DNA of 64,000 nucleotides from SAR202-VII-2 sp965263165. Lineage in GTDB: Bacteria > Chloroflexota > Dehalococcoidia > Lucifugimonadales > SAR202-VII-2. Below are positions 41,568-50,452 of this stretch, one piece after another. Position 1 is the first letter of the stretch. Each line of letters starts with the position of its first letter. Position numbers and translations under genes: made by a program. Under the pieces are notes generated by a model. The model saw only the letters and a list, made by a program, of their open reading frames with translations. It searched no databases and was not told the origin of the DNA. Location: positions 2,232,001 through 2,296,000 of the forward strand of contig OZ253584.1 of the NCBI GenBank assembly GCA_965263165.1. Reading direction: 5' to 3'.

Positions 41568-42698
41568 TCAGACGGCGCCACTCTCCAGCAGGCGGCGACG
41601 GCCATCTTCAGAGTAGCCCAATTCCTCTAGGATTTGGGCGTTGTGCTGCCCGAGTGTGGGGGCCGGGCCCACCGACCTGCCGGCGACGACGCCAACGGCC
41701 CCGCGTGGATTCCACTTCCACGGGCCGAGGGTGGGGTGGTCGATTTCCTCGAAGAAGCCCCGCGCCTGGAGTTGGGGGTCGGGTGGCATGTCAAGGGCGG
41801 TGGCCACAGGCGAGGCCGGGATATGCCGCCGTTGGGCCTCTTCCACGATCTCCTGTTTGGTGAATTGACGGGACCAAATGGCGAGGCGGTCGAGGATCAT
41901 GTCCCGGTTGGCTGCCCGGTTCGCCTCGTGCTCCAGGGATTCGTCGGCCATGAGCACGGGGTCGTTTACCCATTCCATGAACGCCCGCCAGCCTTTTGGC
42001 GAGTGGGGCACGCTGATCATCCAGTAGCCGTCCTTACAGGGAAACGCCCCGGATACGGCGGTGCCGGAGCCCCGGTAGCCGCGGCGCTCGGTGATCCTGT
42101 CCTCGAACGTATAGGTGACCATGGCGAACTCGACGAAGGTCTCCAGGCACTGGCGCAGCGAGACCCTTACCGTGGAGCCGCGCCCGAGCCGTTGCGCTTG
42201 GTGGAGGGCGACAGCCGCTGCCAACGCCACATACAGCCCGGCGCCCCCGTAGACGATGTGCCCCCCCAGGACGGCGGGCCGGCGCCCCGGGTGCCCAGTG
42301 ATGGCCAACAGACCCGCCCGGGCGTAGGCGCACAGCTCCGGGGTGGCGTCGTCTTCGACTTCGACGGTCACGAGGCGGGGGTTGGCCTGAGTCAGGGCCT
42401 CGCGGCTCACGGGGAAGGGGGTCTGGCCCACCACGGCGTCAGCGGCGCTAACCAGGGAAAGGAAGACCTCCCGGCCGGCGGCGTTTTCCAGATCGAGGGT
42501 TATGCTCTGTTTTCCGGCGTTGAGGAAAAGGTGGTAGGCGCCGCGTTCCAGGTCCGGCGCGTCCCCGAGGAATGGCTTCAGGCGGCGGAGGGCGTCTCCG
42601 CCGGGGGGCTCGACGCGCACCACCTCATGCCCGCTCTCCACGAGGAGCCGAGTAGCGTAGACCGCTGAGTGGGCGGTGAGGTCGATGATTCTCGCCAT
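41568..42698 (-). CDS. CaiB/BaiF CoA-transferase family III protein
   Basis: 376 residues from the ATG at 42698. Family III features: DLTAHSAVYATRLLVESGHEVVRVEPPGGD, LNAGKQSITLDLENAAGRE, HPTLGPWKWNPRG and LGQHNAQILEELGYSE. The N-terminus lacks the common S-x-x-x-AGP signature (here AHSAVYATR), and a typical catalytic Asp is not evident (LRQCLETFVEF replaces the usual D-x-x stretch), so activity or partner use may differ. It pairs with the second CoA-transferase 134 nt upstream. Confidence 0.85.
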   Translation of the reverse strand: MARIIDLTAHSAVYATRLLVESGHEVVRVEPPGGDALRRLKPFLGDAPDLERGAYHLFLNAGKQSITLDLENAAGREVFLSLVSAADAVVGQTPFPVSREALTQANPRLVTVEVEDDATPELCAYARAGLLAITGHPGRRPAVLGGHIVYGGAGLYVALAAAVALHQAQRLGRGSTVRVSLRQCLETFVEFAMVTYTFEDRITERRGYRGSGTAVSGAFPCKDGYWMISVPHSPKGWRAFMEWVNDPVLMADESLEHEANRAANRDMILDRLAIWSRQFTKQEIVEEAQRRHIPASPVATALDMPPDPQLQARGFFEEIDHPTLGPWKWNPRGAVGVVAGRSVGPAPTLGQHNAQILEELGYSEDGRRRLLESGAV

Positions 42699-42832
42699 TG
42701 ACCTACGCTTCCTTCCCGCCTTCATCCGGCATTCTGGACAGACGCAAGACCTCTCCGCCGCCGCCAATGCATGCTAGCACTTCGTCCGCCCCCCGCGCTG
42801 CGGGCGCCGAGTGTCCATTGTGCCGCGTTCGT

Positions 42833-44023
42833 CTAGGTTAGGGCCCCCTCGTCGAAGAAGGGCTCCGTTTCCTCGGCGGACATGCCCAGCCACTCATGCA
42901 ACGCCTGCTGGGTATGTTCACCGAGCCGGGGCGCTGGCGCCGGCGGGGCGGCGCCCCCAACGTCGAACTGCATGGGGAGGCCGGTGACCAGCATAGCGTC
43001 TGGCGGGTCCTCCATCCAATGGAACGCATCCCCGGCATCTGGCGCCCCCACGATCTCGTTGATGCGCCTCATACGCTCGGCGGGCACACCTGAGGCTTTG
43101 AGGCGGCGCTCAACCTCGATGCTCGAATGCTGGCTGGACCAGGCCTCAAGGCGCTGGTCCAACTCGTCGTGGTGCTCCAACCGGCCCTGGACGTCATCGA
43201 ATCGCGGGGCGCTGGCCCAGTCCGGGCTGCCCAGGGTTTGGACCAAGGCTTGCCATTGTTCATCCGTCTGCACGCTTATGGTGCACCAGTCGTCCTCTCT
43301 GGCACAACGGTAGCAGCCCTGAGGGGCCACGGTGGTGGAGCGGTCGCCCAGACGGGGCGGCGCTTCGCCGTGGTATGCGCTGGCAAGAACCAGGGGGGCG
43401 ATGGTGGCCACGCTGCATTCCAGTTGGGCGAAGTCGAGGTGTTGGCCCGTTCCCGTGCGCTCTCGCTCGGCCAGCGCCTCCACGACGCCGAAGCTGGCGT
43501 GCAGGCCGCCGATGTAGTCGTTCCATGAATTGGAGATGGACGTGGGCAAGTCGCCTGGGGCGCCGGTGACCATCAGCAGCCCGGAGTAGGCTTGGAGCGT
43601 CATATTCATGCTGATCCAGTCGCGCCGCGGGCCGGAGTGGCCGAAGCCCGACATGCTGACGAAGATGAGGGCCGGGTTCAGGGGCTGGAGGTCCGCGTAG
43701 CCCAGCCCCAGCCTTTCCATCACCCCGGCGCTGAAGTTTTCAACTAATACGTCCGCTTTGGATGCCAGGCGCATGGCCAAATCCCGCCCTCCGGGGGTCT
43801 TGAGGTTGAGGGTGATGGAGCGCTTGTTCCGGTTGACGTTGAGGAAGAAGGGGGGCCGGTCCTGGCGGCGGTGCGGCGGGAGATCGACCTTGGTGGCGCC
43901 CAGGCGGTCCGGTCGCGTGGACGACTCCACCTTGAGGACCTCGGCGCCCAGGTCGGCCAGCAGCCGGGTGCTGAAGGGGCCGGCCAGTACGTGGCTGAAG
44001 TCGAGGACCCGGACGCCGTCCAA
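42833..44023 (-). CDS. CaiB/BaiF CoA-transferase family III protein
   Basis: 396 residues from a TTG (no ATG/GTG upstream in frame, although the frame continues about 40 codons further). Canonical features: LDFSHVLAGPFSTRLLADLGAEVLKVE, NRNKRSITLNLKTPGGRD, VLVENFSAGVMERLGLGY and GTGQHLDFAQLECSVA with the catalytic Asp (HLDFAQLE). Transfers CoA between carboxylic acids. Likely activates an acid for the neighbouring thiolase/aldolase pair. Confidence 0.9.
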   Translation of the reverse strand: MDGVRVLDFSHVLAGPFSTRLLADLGAEVLKVESSTRPDRLGATKVDLPPHRRQDRPPFFLNVNRNKRSITLNLKTPGGRDLAMRLASKADVLVENFSAGVMERLGLGYADLQPLNPALIFVSMSGFGHSGPRRDWISMNMTLQAYSGLLMVTGAPGDLPTSISNSWNDYIGGLHASFGVVEALAERERTGTGQHLDFAQLECSVATIAPLVLASAYHGEAPPRLGDRSTTVAPQGCYRCAREDDWCTISVQTDEQWQALVQTLGSPDWASAPRFDDVQGRLEHHDELDQRLEAWSSQHSSIEVERRLKASGVPAERMRRINEIVGAPDAGDAFHWMEDPPDAMLVTGLPMQFDVGGAAPPAPAPRLGEHTQQALHEWLGMSAEETEPFFDEGALT

Positions 44024-44149
44024 GGGCGGCGCTTCCTGCGGGTCCGGGACGGGAGCCGGGGCGCGCTGTTCGTGTTGTATGGCGAGCCTTTCTCTTTCGG
44101 CAGTTTGGAGCGGCCGGATGGCCCCCGGCGCGCGCCGCCGCCGGGCTTG

Positions 44150-44566
44150 CTATCGCGTTGGCCGGACCTTGGGCAGGGTAACCCCTTCTTCGACGTCTTG
44201 GAAGATGATCTCCACGGGCATGCCGATTGCGACATCCTCTGGAGGACACTCGATGACGTTGGTGGCGAACATGGGGCCCTCCTCCAGCTCGATCAGGGCG
44301 TAGACATAGGGCGCGTCGTCCCTGAAGGCGGGGTCGAAGGCGACGTTGTGGATGTTGAACGAGAAGACGGTCCCTCGTCCGCTGGCCTCCGCCAGTTGAA
44401 TGTTGGCCGCAAAGGGCTCGTTGGGGTGGTTCCGGCAGAAGGCAAAGGGCCAGTACCAGGCTCCGCAGGCGACGCAGCGGTACAGCTTGAACTCGCGGCG
44501 CTGGACGGCTTCCCAGAAGTCCTGGTTGTCCTCATCGATGTTGGGCTGGGGCCTTTCCGATGCGAT
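44150..44566 (-). CDS. DUF35 OB-fold / zinc-ribbon acyl-CoA-binding protein
   Basis: 138 residues. N-terminal helix DEDNQDFWEAVQRREF, zinc ribbon with CVACGAWYWPFAFC, then OB-fold GTVFSFNIHNVAFDPAF and PVEIIFQDVEEGVTLPKVRP. No ATG, GTG or TTG sits at the expected site: AGGAGG (inside the thiolase stop region) is followed 8 nt later by ATC (44566-44564), which is in frame and fits the family start, so an AUC start or a mutated start codon is suspected. DUF35 proteins partner thiolase-fold enzymes, as ChsH2 does with Ltp2. Confidence 0.82.
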   Translation of the reverse strand: MASERPQPNIDEDNQDFWEAVQRREFKLYRCVACGAWYWPFAFCRNHPNEPFAANIQLAEASGRGTVFSFNIHNVAFDPAFRDDAPYVYALIELEEGPMFATNVIECPPEDVAIGMPVEIIFQDVEEGVTLPKVRPTR

Positions 44567-44571
44567 GGGGA

Positions 44572-45777
44572 CTACCTCCTGAGTATCAGGGTCGAATGCA
44601 TGGAGCTCATGCCTGGGGACACGACCTCTCCTCCGTGCCCCGTCACCATGCTGAAGGTGACGTTGGGAAGCTGCCGGTCGCCGGCCTCGCCCCGGAGTTG
44701 GGTCACTGCTTCCGACAGGCCCGTCATGTCGGCATAGTGGTACGCCGACATGAGGCCGCCGTTGGTGTTGATGGCAAGGCCGCCGCCAGGGCCCAGGTTC
44801 ACGGACTCCACGAATGGCCCGCCTTCTCCCTTGCCGCACCAGCCGTAGTCCTCCAGCTGAAACAGCACCTCGGCGGTGAAGCAGTCATAAAGCCAGGCGT
44901 GGCCGATGTCCTCCAGGGTGATTCCAGCCTGGCTGAAGGCCTGCTCCTTGGCCGTTTTCACGGCCAGCCGCGTGTAGTTGGCCTTGTCCCACCACAGCTC
45001 CTCGATGGCCTCGCCGAACCCAACACCGGCCACGTACACCGGAGGTTTCGGAGCGTCCTTGGCGCGGTCGGCGGTGGTCAGCACGTACGCAATGCCTCCG
45101 TCGGACACCAGGCAGCAGTCGAGAAGGTGGTAGGGGTGGACCAGCACGTCCGAGCTCTGATGGTCTTCGAGCGTCATGGGCCGCCCGTACATCTTGGCTC
45201 GCGGGTTCAGGGATGCCCACTGGCGAATGGCCACGGCGATGCGGCCCAGTTGCTCACTGGTGGTGCCGAACTCGTGCATGTGCCGGGCTGCAAAGAAGCT
45301 GTGGTGGCTCACCGCCCGCAGGTCGCCGAATGGCTTGCCCCAATAGCCTTCCTTCTCCTTGCCTCCGGCGCGGGCGTTGCCCCGCTCGGCCCGTTCCTGC
45401 CGGGCTCTGCGGGCGCGGGACCAGCCATTGGCGCCGACAGCCACCACAACGTAGTTGGCGATGCCAAGCTCCAGGTATCTGGCCGCAGCCATGATCCCCT
45501 GGGCTGCAATGCCGCCGCCGCGGCCGGTCTCGGAGTAGAACTTGACGGGCAGGCCTAGCAGTCTGGGAAAAGCATCGGTGGAGGAGGGCGTGGAGCCGCT
45601 CCCGGCATGCATGGTGAGTTGGATTGCGCCGTCCACGTCTTCGCGTTGGAGCCCCGCGTCCTCGATGGCTAGGCGGGCGGCCTCTGCCTCGATCCGGCGC
45701 ACGCTTCGCCCGGGCTGGGGCTCCGTGACCATTCCCAGCCCTATGATCGCTAGGTCGCCGTCACCCTGCCGCGTCAT
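44572..45777 (-). CDS. Thiolase-fold protein, Ltp2-like (no nucleophilic Cys)
   Basis: 401 residues of the SCP-x/thiolase superfamily: DLAIIGLGMVTEPQPGRS, AIEDAGLQREDVDGAI, WLYDCFTAEVLFQLEDYGWCGKGEGGPFV, TNGGLMSAYHYADMTGLSEA and the closing GHGGEVVSPGMSSMHSTLIL. Where classical thiolases carry the nucleophilic Cys, this has KFYSETGRGGGIAAQG with none. Together with the adjacent DUF35 gene this matches the Ltp2-ChsH2 retro-aldolase type of steroid side-chain degradation, not a true thiolase. Upstream-most gene of the leftward catabolic run. Confidence 0.85.
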   Translation of the reverse strand: MTRQGDGDLAIIGLGMVTEPQPGRSVRRIEAEAARLAIEDAGLQREDVDGAIQLTMHAGSGSTPSSTDAFPRLLGLPVKFYSETGRGGGIAAQGIMAAARYLELGIANYVVVAVGANGWSRARRARQERAERGNARAGGKEKEGYWGKPFGDLRAVSHHSFFAARHMHEFGTTSEQLGRIAVAIRQWASLNPRAKMYGRPMTLEDHQSSDVLVHPYHLLDCCLVSDGGIAYVLTTADRAKDAPKPPVYVAGVGFGEAIEELWWDKANYTRLAVKTAKEQAFSQAGITLEDIGHAWLYDCFTAEVLFQLEDYGWCGKGEGGPFVESVNLGPGGGLAINTNGGLMSAYHYADMTGLSEAVTQLRGEAGDRQLPNVTFSMVTGHGGEVVSPGMSSMHSTLILRR

Positions 45778-45818
45778 AGCCTGACGCCACTCCTTGGTTG
45801 ATCCGGCCTCGCTGTCAA

Positions 45819-45846
45819 AAGGCCCCTGGCGTTTCCCAGGGGCCTT
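45819..45846 (-). terminator. Terminator of the tRNA-Leu/tRNA-Cys unit
   Basis: AAGGCCCCTGG and CCAGGGGCCTT form an 11-bp stem with a 6-nt loop, followed on the minus strand by TTTT. Confidence 0.85.
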
Positions 45847-45873
45847 GCATGCGCGTCGACTCAGGTATGAAAT

Positions 45874-45949
45874 TGGAGGCGACGGGCGGATTCGAACCGC
45901 CGGATAGGGGTTTTGCAGACCCCCGCCTTAACCTCTTGGCTACGTCGCC
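45874..45949 (-). tRNA. tRNA-Cys (GCA)
   Basis: 76 nt with encoded CCA. Acceptor GGCGACG/CGTCGCC, T-loop GGTTCGAATCC, anticodon GCA within GGTCTGCAAAACC. Second gene of a two-tRNA unit. Confidence 0.95.
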
Positions 45950-45959
45950 CTGGTGCGGT

Positions 45960-46046
45960 TGGTGCCGAGGAGGAGATTTGAACTCCTACGGGCTAACGCC
46001 CACGGCCCCCTCAAGACCGCGTGTCTACCTATTCCACCACCTCGGC
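45960..46046 (-). tRNA. tRNA-Leu (GAG)
   Basis: 87 nt with encoded CCA and a long variable arm. Acceptor GCCGAGG/CCTCGGC, anticodon stem CGGTC/GGCCG around loop TTGAGGG, anticodon GAG. 10 nt upstream of tRNA-Cys, same transcript likely. Confidence 0.95.
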
Positions 46047-46108
46047 AAGCCAATACGACGGGAGCCTCGGCTCCCAGGAGCCATTATGACGAGGGGCCAA
46101 ACTGCGTG

Positions 46109-46630
46109 TCAATCGAGATCATGGCTGAGGCCCTCTGCTTTGTAGAGACGTCCCTCCTCGGCCACGGACTCGTTGGTGTACCGCATCATCGCAAGCTGGG
46201 CCTCCGACACGGGGCCCTTCACGCGGCCGGGGACGCCTACCAGGAAGGACCGGTCGGGCACTTCGGTATTGGCCGGCGCGACGGCGTTGGCCGCTATGAG
46301 GCACTCCCTGCCTACGCTCGACCCCTCCAGGATGGACGAGTTGTTGCCCAGTAGGGAGCCCGCTCCCACGCGGGAGGCGTGTACCACTACCGCGTGTCCG
46401 ATGCTGACATTGTCCTCTATGACCATGGGGTCGCTGGAGTGGAGGATGGAGCCGTCTTGGACGTTGACGTTGCGGCCTATGGTCATCTTGCCGGGGTAGG
46501 CCCGGATGACCACGCCCGGCCAGATGCTGGCGTTCTCCCCGATCTCCACGCCGCCGATGACGTAGGCGTCCAAGCTAACGAACGCCGAGGGGTGGATGCG
46601 CGGCGCTTTTCCTTTGAATGCGCGGATCAA
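46109..46630 (-). CDS. Gamma-class carbonic anhydrase-like protein
   Basis: 173 residues from a TTG at 46630, chosen because the family usually begins just before RAFKGKAPRIHPSAF; upstream sequence is Arg-rich and unrelated. Left-handed beta-helix hexapeptide repeats (VIGGVEIGENASIWPGVVIRAY, MTIGRNVNVQDGSILHSS). The three zinc-type His are present: ILHSS, IGHAVVVHAS. May hydrate CO2 or be a structural paralogue. Lies upstream of the tRNA pair. Confidence 0.88.
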   Translation of the reverse strand: MIRAFKGKAPRIHPSAFVSLDAYVIGGVEIGENASIWPGVVIRAYPGKMTIGRNVNVQDGSILHSSDPMVIEDNVSIGHAVVVHASRVGAGSLLGNNSSILEGSSVGRECLIAANAVAPANTEVPDRSFLVGVPGRVKGPVSEAQLAMMRYTNESVAEEGRLYKAEGLSHDLD

Positions 46631-46745
46631 GGCCTCTCTCCATAGTGGGGTTCCGTAGGCTGTGAAGGAACGACGACGGCTGTTGGGTTTCCTGCCTGAG
46701 CGGCGCCGCCCCGGATGCCGCGTAGGACAGGGACTGGAGGTGACC

Positions 46746-48422
46746 TTATTGTACGCCGCCTTCTGTTCCGGCCCCGGCAAGATCGTACACTGCGTAGCCG
46801 TCGGCGTTGGCGACAAGCGGGAAGTTACTGCGGACGTAGTTCCCCAACGCAGGATAAATCGTCAACAAGTCGCGTGTCTCCACGAGAAACTCGGGAGACC
46901 TCGCGTCGATTAGGGCCTTGAACTCTTCTAAGGCGCGCTGCTCCTGGTCCGCAGACGGGGCCTCCTTCTCGGATAAGAAGCCCTGGCGGAAAAAGGCTTC
47001 GACGCCAACTTTGACTCTCTTGATAGGCCTCGGAGGGTTCCAAATCCAGCCTGAGACCTCTCCGTGATACGCAAGGAGTTCATTGCTGGGTCCAAGGAAG
47101 AACACGCGTTGGCTGTGATGCATCTGCTCGCCAATTTGTTCTAGACTGGCAATCCTATACTCTGGCTCCGAAGCCTCTATCGCCAGCCGGGCATTGACGG
47201 CAGCTAGAACCAAAGCAAGGCCTATCAGGCCGCCCAGCGTCATCATCAACCCCTGTCTATTCACTACCGCGCGGACTCGCTTCCCCAGAAGGGAGATCAG
47301 GGGAATGAGAGACAGGGCTACGATGGGAATGAGCTGCAACTGGTAGTAGTCGTGGGTGTAGATGTGATAGGAGAATACCAGTCCAAGGAGGAGGTAGGAG
47401 ACCCAAAGCGACAGTAGCAATTGCCGCGCCCAACCTGGACCGGCGACGATGGCGCCAAGCAGTGCGGCGATGAGCGGCGCCGTTCCCAGGACGTACAATG
47501 CCAAGACCAACCATTGATGCCAGTATCTCAAATCAAACCAGAGGCTTGGGACGAACCTTCCCCCGGTTTGGACTTGAACTGCGCTGCCCAGAAGCGGGTC
47601 GAGGCCGTAGTAGAAAGCAGCGGGAAGCAGGGCCACCGCTAGGAAGATTGCCGTGGGCCGGCTCAGCAACGTCGCTCGAAGTCCCCGTTGCTGGATGGAT
47701 AGCGCCGCGAAGACGGCCATGATCGGGAATAGGGCAACAGGCTTGATAAGTAGAGCCATGCCGGCAACGGCAGCTCCCAGTAGCAGACGAGCCAGTGTTG
47801 GGCGCTCACTGTAGCGCAGGATCAGCAAGAGGCTCGCCAGCATCAGCATGATCATCAACGGGTCTGGCTGGAAGCTCCGGCTGGCGAGAACGGCGAAGGG
47901 GAGAAAGAGATAGTAGGATACGGCTATTGCGGCGGCCCAGGAGGGGCCGAATCTCCTGCCAATGAAGAACAGGAACGCGCCGCCCGCAAGCCAAAACAGG
48001 GAAGAGAAGACGCGGGGAATCCACCGATGCTCTTCCCCAGCCAGATAGTAGGCTCCAGCCGCCAGATACTCAGTGATCGGAGGTTCCAGGAGGGGCTCGT
48101 TGTCTCGGTTCATCCCAGCCACATTGCGCCGCCACTCTGGGATATCGTCCGCTAGCTCGAAGTAGTAGGCCCTGGCGAGAATGTCTGAGTGGTACTGGCG
48201 AATAACGTGGAAGTCAGAGGGCGAGTCAATGCGGTACAGCCGGATTCCGAGTGAAGCAATGAGTATCAGCGCCAAGAGGGCCAACACCACCCGGGAGCAG
48301 CGGACCCCAAAGAGCGTTCCGCCGGGTTCCTCTCCCGAGATTCTCGAACCCCCGGTCTCAGATATGTCGTTGTCCATACGGGAAGGAATCCTTTCGTTGA
48401 GCCATAAATCGAAGCCATACAT
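46746..48422 (-). CDS. GT-C glycosyltransferase (GT39/ArnT-like) membrane protein
   Basis: 558 residues (an alternative ATG at 48377 is closer to a weak AAAGGA). About ten to twelve membrane helices. After the first helix (VVLALLALILIASLGIRLYR) comes the large acidic loop with HSDILARAYYFELADDIPEW and NRDNEPLLEPPITEYLAAGAYYL, typical of PMT/ArnT enzymes that take sugar from polyprenyl phosphate; later loop HIYTHDYYQLQLIP. The C-terminal ~140 residues are soluble (ERFRV-like fold not recognised). Probably glycosylates cell-surface proteins or lipids. Confidence 0.82.
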   Translation of the reverse strand: MYGFDLWLNERIPSRMDNDISETGGSRISGEEPGGTLFGVRCSRVVLALLALILIASLGIRLYRIDSPSDFHVIRQYHSDILARAYYFELADDIPEWRRNVAGMNRDNEPLLEPPITEYLAAGAYYLAGEEHRWIPRVFSSLFWLAGGAFLFFIGRRFGPSWAAAIAVSYYLFLPFAVLASRSFQPDPLMIMLMLASLLLILRYSERPTLARLLLGAAVAGMALLIKPVALFPIMAVFAALSIQQRGLRATLLSRPTAIFLAVALLPAAFYYGLDPLLGSAVQVQTGGRFVPSLWFDLRYWHQWLVLALYVLGTAPLIAALLGAIVAGPGWARQLLLSLWVSYLLLGLVFSYHIYTHDYYQLQLIPIVALSLIPLISLLGKRVRAVVNRQGLMMTLGGLIGLALVLAAVNARLAIEASEPEYRIASLEQIGEQMHHSQRVFFLGPSNELLAYHGEVSGWIWNPPRPIKRVKVGVEAFFRQGFLSEKEAPSADQEQRALEEFKALIDARSPEFLVETRDLLTIYPALGNYVRSNFPLVANADGYAVYDLAGAGTEGGVQ

Positions 48423-48682
48423 CGAGGGGCTTCTAAAGAGTGCCCCATGAAGGTTCTGCTGGCAAGGAGGCGTCCAGGCTACAGGTATGCCGGAACGCCG
48501 CCCGAACGCCTACGGAGCCGGGAGAGGGCGGGTGTTTCCAGCGCGGGCGGGCAGGGGGCGGATGGTTGCTGCGCAGTCGCCACCGATGGTCTATAATACC
48601 CCTTGGCCTCAGCGCTGAGACATGCCGGACCCGATGGCCGCGGCGCTGGTGAGAGCACCCCCATAAGTTGACAGGAGGCGCT

Positions 48683-49333
48683 ATGCTCAGATTCGCCGAG
48701 GAGATCATCCTGCTGCTGCTCAACGACGAAGACGGGAGGTTCGCGACCGTGCCCAACTGGTCGCTGGACTATGCCCTCGCCGGCGGTGTGCTGATGGACC
48801 TGGCGCTGGAAAACCGCATCGACACCGACCTGGAAAAGCTCGTTCTGATCGACTCCACGCCTGTAGGCGACAGCCTTCTCGACCCAACGCTGGCTAGCAT
48901 TGCAGCGGGGGAGGAGCGGGATGCCCGCACTTGGGTGGAGTTGACGGCGGGACGCGCCCAGGCCCTCCGCGAGGAAGCGCTGGCCCGCCTCATTGCCAAC
49001 GGCATCCTGGAGTCCCGGGACGACCGGTTTCTGTGGGTGTTCCAGTCCCGGCGCTACCCAACCATTGACGGTAAGGCCGAGCGCGAGGTGAAGCTGCGCA
49101 TCATGGAAGTGCTGTTCAGCGACGAGATCCCGGACCCCCGCGACGTGGTGATCATCTGCTTGGCCGACGCATGCGGTATCTTCAAGGGACTGTTGTCCAA
49201 GCAGGAGCAGAACCAGGCCGCCCCTCGCATCGAGCAGGTGCGCAAGCTGGACCTCATCGGGCAGGCAATGAGCCAGGCGATCACCGATATCGAACTCTCG
49301 GTCGCCGCCTCGGTGCACACGCACATGTTCTAA
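48683..49333 (+). CDS. GPP34 (GOLPH3/Vps74-like) phosphoprotein family
   Basis: 216 residues from the ATG at 48683 with AGGAGG at 48673-48678. GPP34 features: LRFAEEIILLLLNDEDGRF, YALAGGVLMDLALENRID, VLIDSTPVGDSLLDPTLASI, RLIANGILESRDDRFLWVF and FSDEIPDPRDVVIICLADACGIF. Eukaryotic members bind phosphatidylinositol-4-phosphate at the Golgi; bacterial members are of unknown role, perhaps lipid-associated. Confidence 0.88.
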   Translation: MLRFAEEIILLLLNDEDGRFATVPNWSLDYALAGGVLMDLALENRIDTDLEKLVLIDSTPVGDSLLDPTLASIAAGEERDARTWVELTAGRAQALREEALARLIANGILESRDDRFLWVFQSRRYPTIDGKAEREVKLRIMEVLFSDEIPDPRDVVIICLADACGIFKGLLSKQEQNQAAPRIEQVRKLDLIGQAMSQAITDIELSVAASVHTHMF

Positions 49334-49400
49334 ACCCGCCGCTGACGCCGGCGCGCCCAAGCAAGTCCCGAGGGACTGCTGGATATCCGCCCGCCCCCGT

Positions 49401-49477
<77 letters not shown>

Positions 49478-49501
49478 ATCCCAACGCCTCGTTTCCAAGA
49501 A

Positions 49502-49526
49502 GGCCCCGGGAAGATTCCCAGGGCCT
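49502..49526 (+). terminator. tRNA-Lys terminator
   Basis: GGCCC-c-GGG and CCC-a-GGGCC form a hairpin with loop AAGATT, 24 nt after the tRNA, followed by a T-rich CCTTGCTTT. Confidence 0.75.
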
Positions 49527-49869
49527 CCTTGCTTTAAGCAATGGCCGTACGGTGGCCAAGCCACTCCGCCGGCGGCTATCGGCGTCCGCCACCATAAGGC
49601 CCCCTGCCTCCCCCCAGCCTACCCCCGCCTCCAGGGAAATCCCCCTGCCTTGTGGGCAGGCTAAGAAGCGTCCTATCCCCCCGTTCCCCCAAGCAGGGTG
49701 CAGGGGGCGCAGCCCCCGCCGGGGGTACAGGGGGAGTCCCCCTGTTTCCAAAAACGTTGGAGGGTGGGCCGGTGGGACAACGGCGCAGGCCAAGTCAGAC
49801 CCTCCGCTGATGGAGGGCGCACGCCACAGCAAGACCATCCGTCCAGGGAGAGCCCCCGCCACTCCCCCA

Positions 49870-49898
49870 TTGCAAAAGACGAACAGTTGTGCTATAGT
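49870..49898 (+). promoter_or_regulatory. Promoter of element E3
   Basis: TTGCAA (49870-49875), 17-nt spacer, TGCTATAGT (-10 at 49893-49898). Confidence 0.75.
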
Positions 49899-49904
49899 GC
49901 CCCC

Positions 49905-50210
49905 ATGAAGCGGGCCGGGGGCCCGCTTCTCCTTCTCGGAGCCTGCCGTATACATATTGCACTGGAGGCTAAACACAGAGCACCCCCCTGTGGCAGGGGC
50001 GCTGAGGGAACACCCCAAGGGGCAAGACCCTCCGAGGAAGGCTGGGACCGGAGCCAATGCCGTTATAAGGCACAGGCTCTTTGGAGCCATCCCGCTCCAT
50101 TACGGTTCCGTTACGGTTCGTTACGAAGCCATTACAGTTCCTTTACAGATCCTTTACGGCTTCATTACGGCTCGTTACGCCCTATTACGCCCTTGTTACG
50201 CCTTCGTGCC
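49905..50210 (+). ncRNA. Candidate structured RNA of element E3
   Basis: Inferred transcript from the promoter through the array. An open frame (49905-50225) begins MKRAGGPLLLLGACRIHIAL and here runs into the array, unlike in E1 and E2, so a coding role is not excluded but is not shared by the copies. Confidence 0.5.
50098..50210 (+). repeat. Array A3 of 9-13-nt units, consensus GTTACGGCTC
   Basis: About ten units, e.g. CATTACGGTTCC, GTTACGGTTC, CATTACGGCTC, GTTACGCCCTA, GTTACGCCTTC. The core TTACGG is uniform inside this array and differs from A1 and A2. Confidence 0.85.
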
Positions 50211-50360
50211 TACACCCCCGGCTGAGAAATGTTACACAAACAATCAAAGACCATCCCTGCCCGTACTCGGTGGAAAGTGTGGAAGGCGCTCACCGGGTCG
50301 TGAGGCGCCCCGGCGGAGCGCCTCAATATGGCCCAGCCCTATATTTCGGCCAATTGCCTT

Positions 50361-50389
50361 TTGCTCTGCGGCCCAGTAAAGGCTACAAT
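50361..50389 (+). promoter_or_regulatory. Promoter upstream of the amidohydrolase
   Basis: TTGCTC (50361-50366), 17-nt spacer, TACAAT (50384-50389), 64 nt before the ATG. The GGCTACAAT context recurs before sucD, and AGCTACAAT before the yceD cluster. Confidence 0.5.
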
Positions 50390-50452
50390 CGGCTTCTCGT
50401 TGGGGAATAAGGCTAGCGGGAGTATGGCGCTCTCAATCAGGAGGTGGCCGCC

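Larger units (their letters stand above)
49612..50255 (+). repeat. Composite repeat element E3
   Basis: Third and best preserved copy, 135 nt after tRNA-Lys: lead-in shared with E1 (CAGGCTAAGAAGCGTCCTAT), GC hairpins GGGGGCGCAGCCCCC (49703-49717) and palindrome ACAGGGGGAGTCCCCCTGT (49727-49745), promoter, CCATGAAGCGGGCC segment, stem GGCTC-TTTG-GAGCC (50075-50088), array A3 and tail GTTACACAAACAATCAAAGA shared in part with E1. Confidence 0.87.

Noticed and set aside
40265..41863. 532-codon plus-strand frame over the Rieske and CoA-transferase genes
   Set aside because: Antisense shadow in high-GC DNA; the minus-strand genes carry catalytic motifs.
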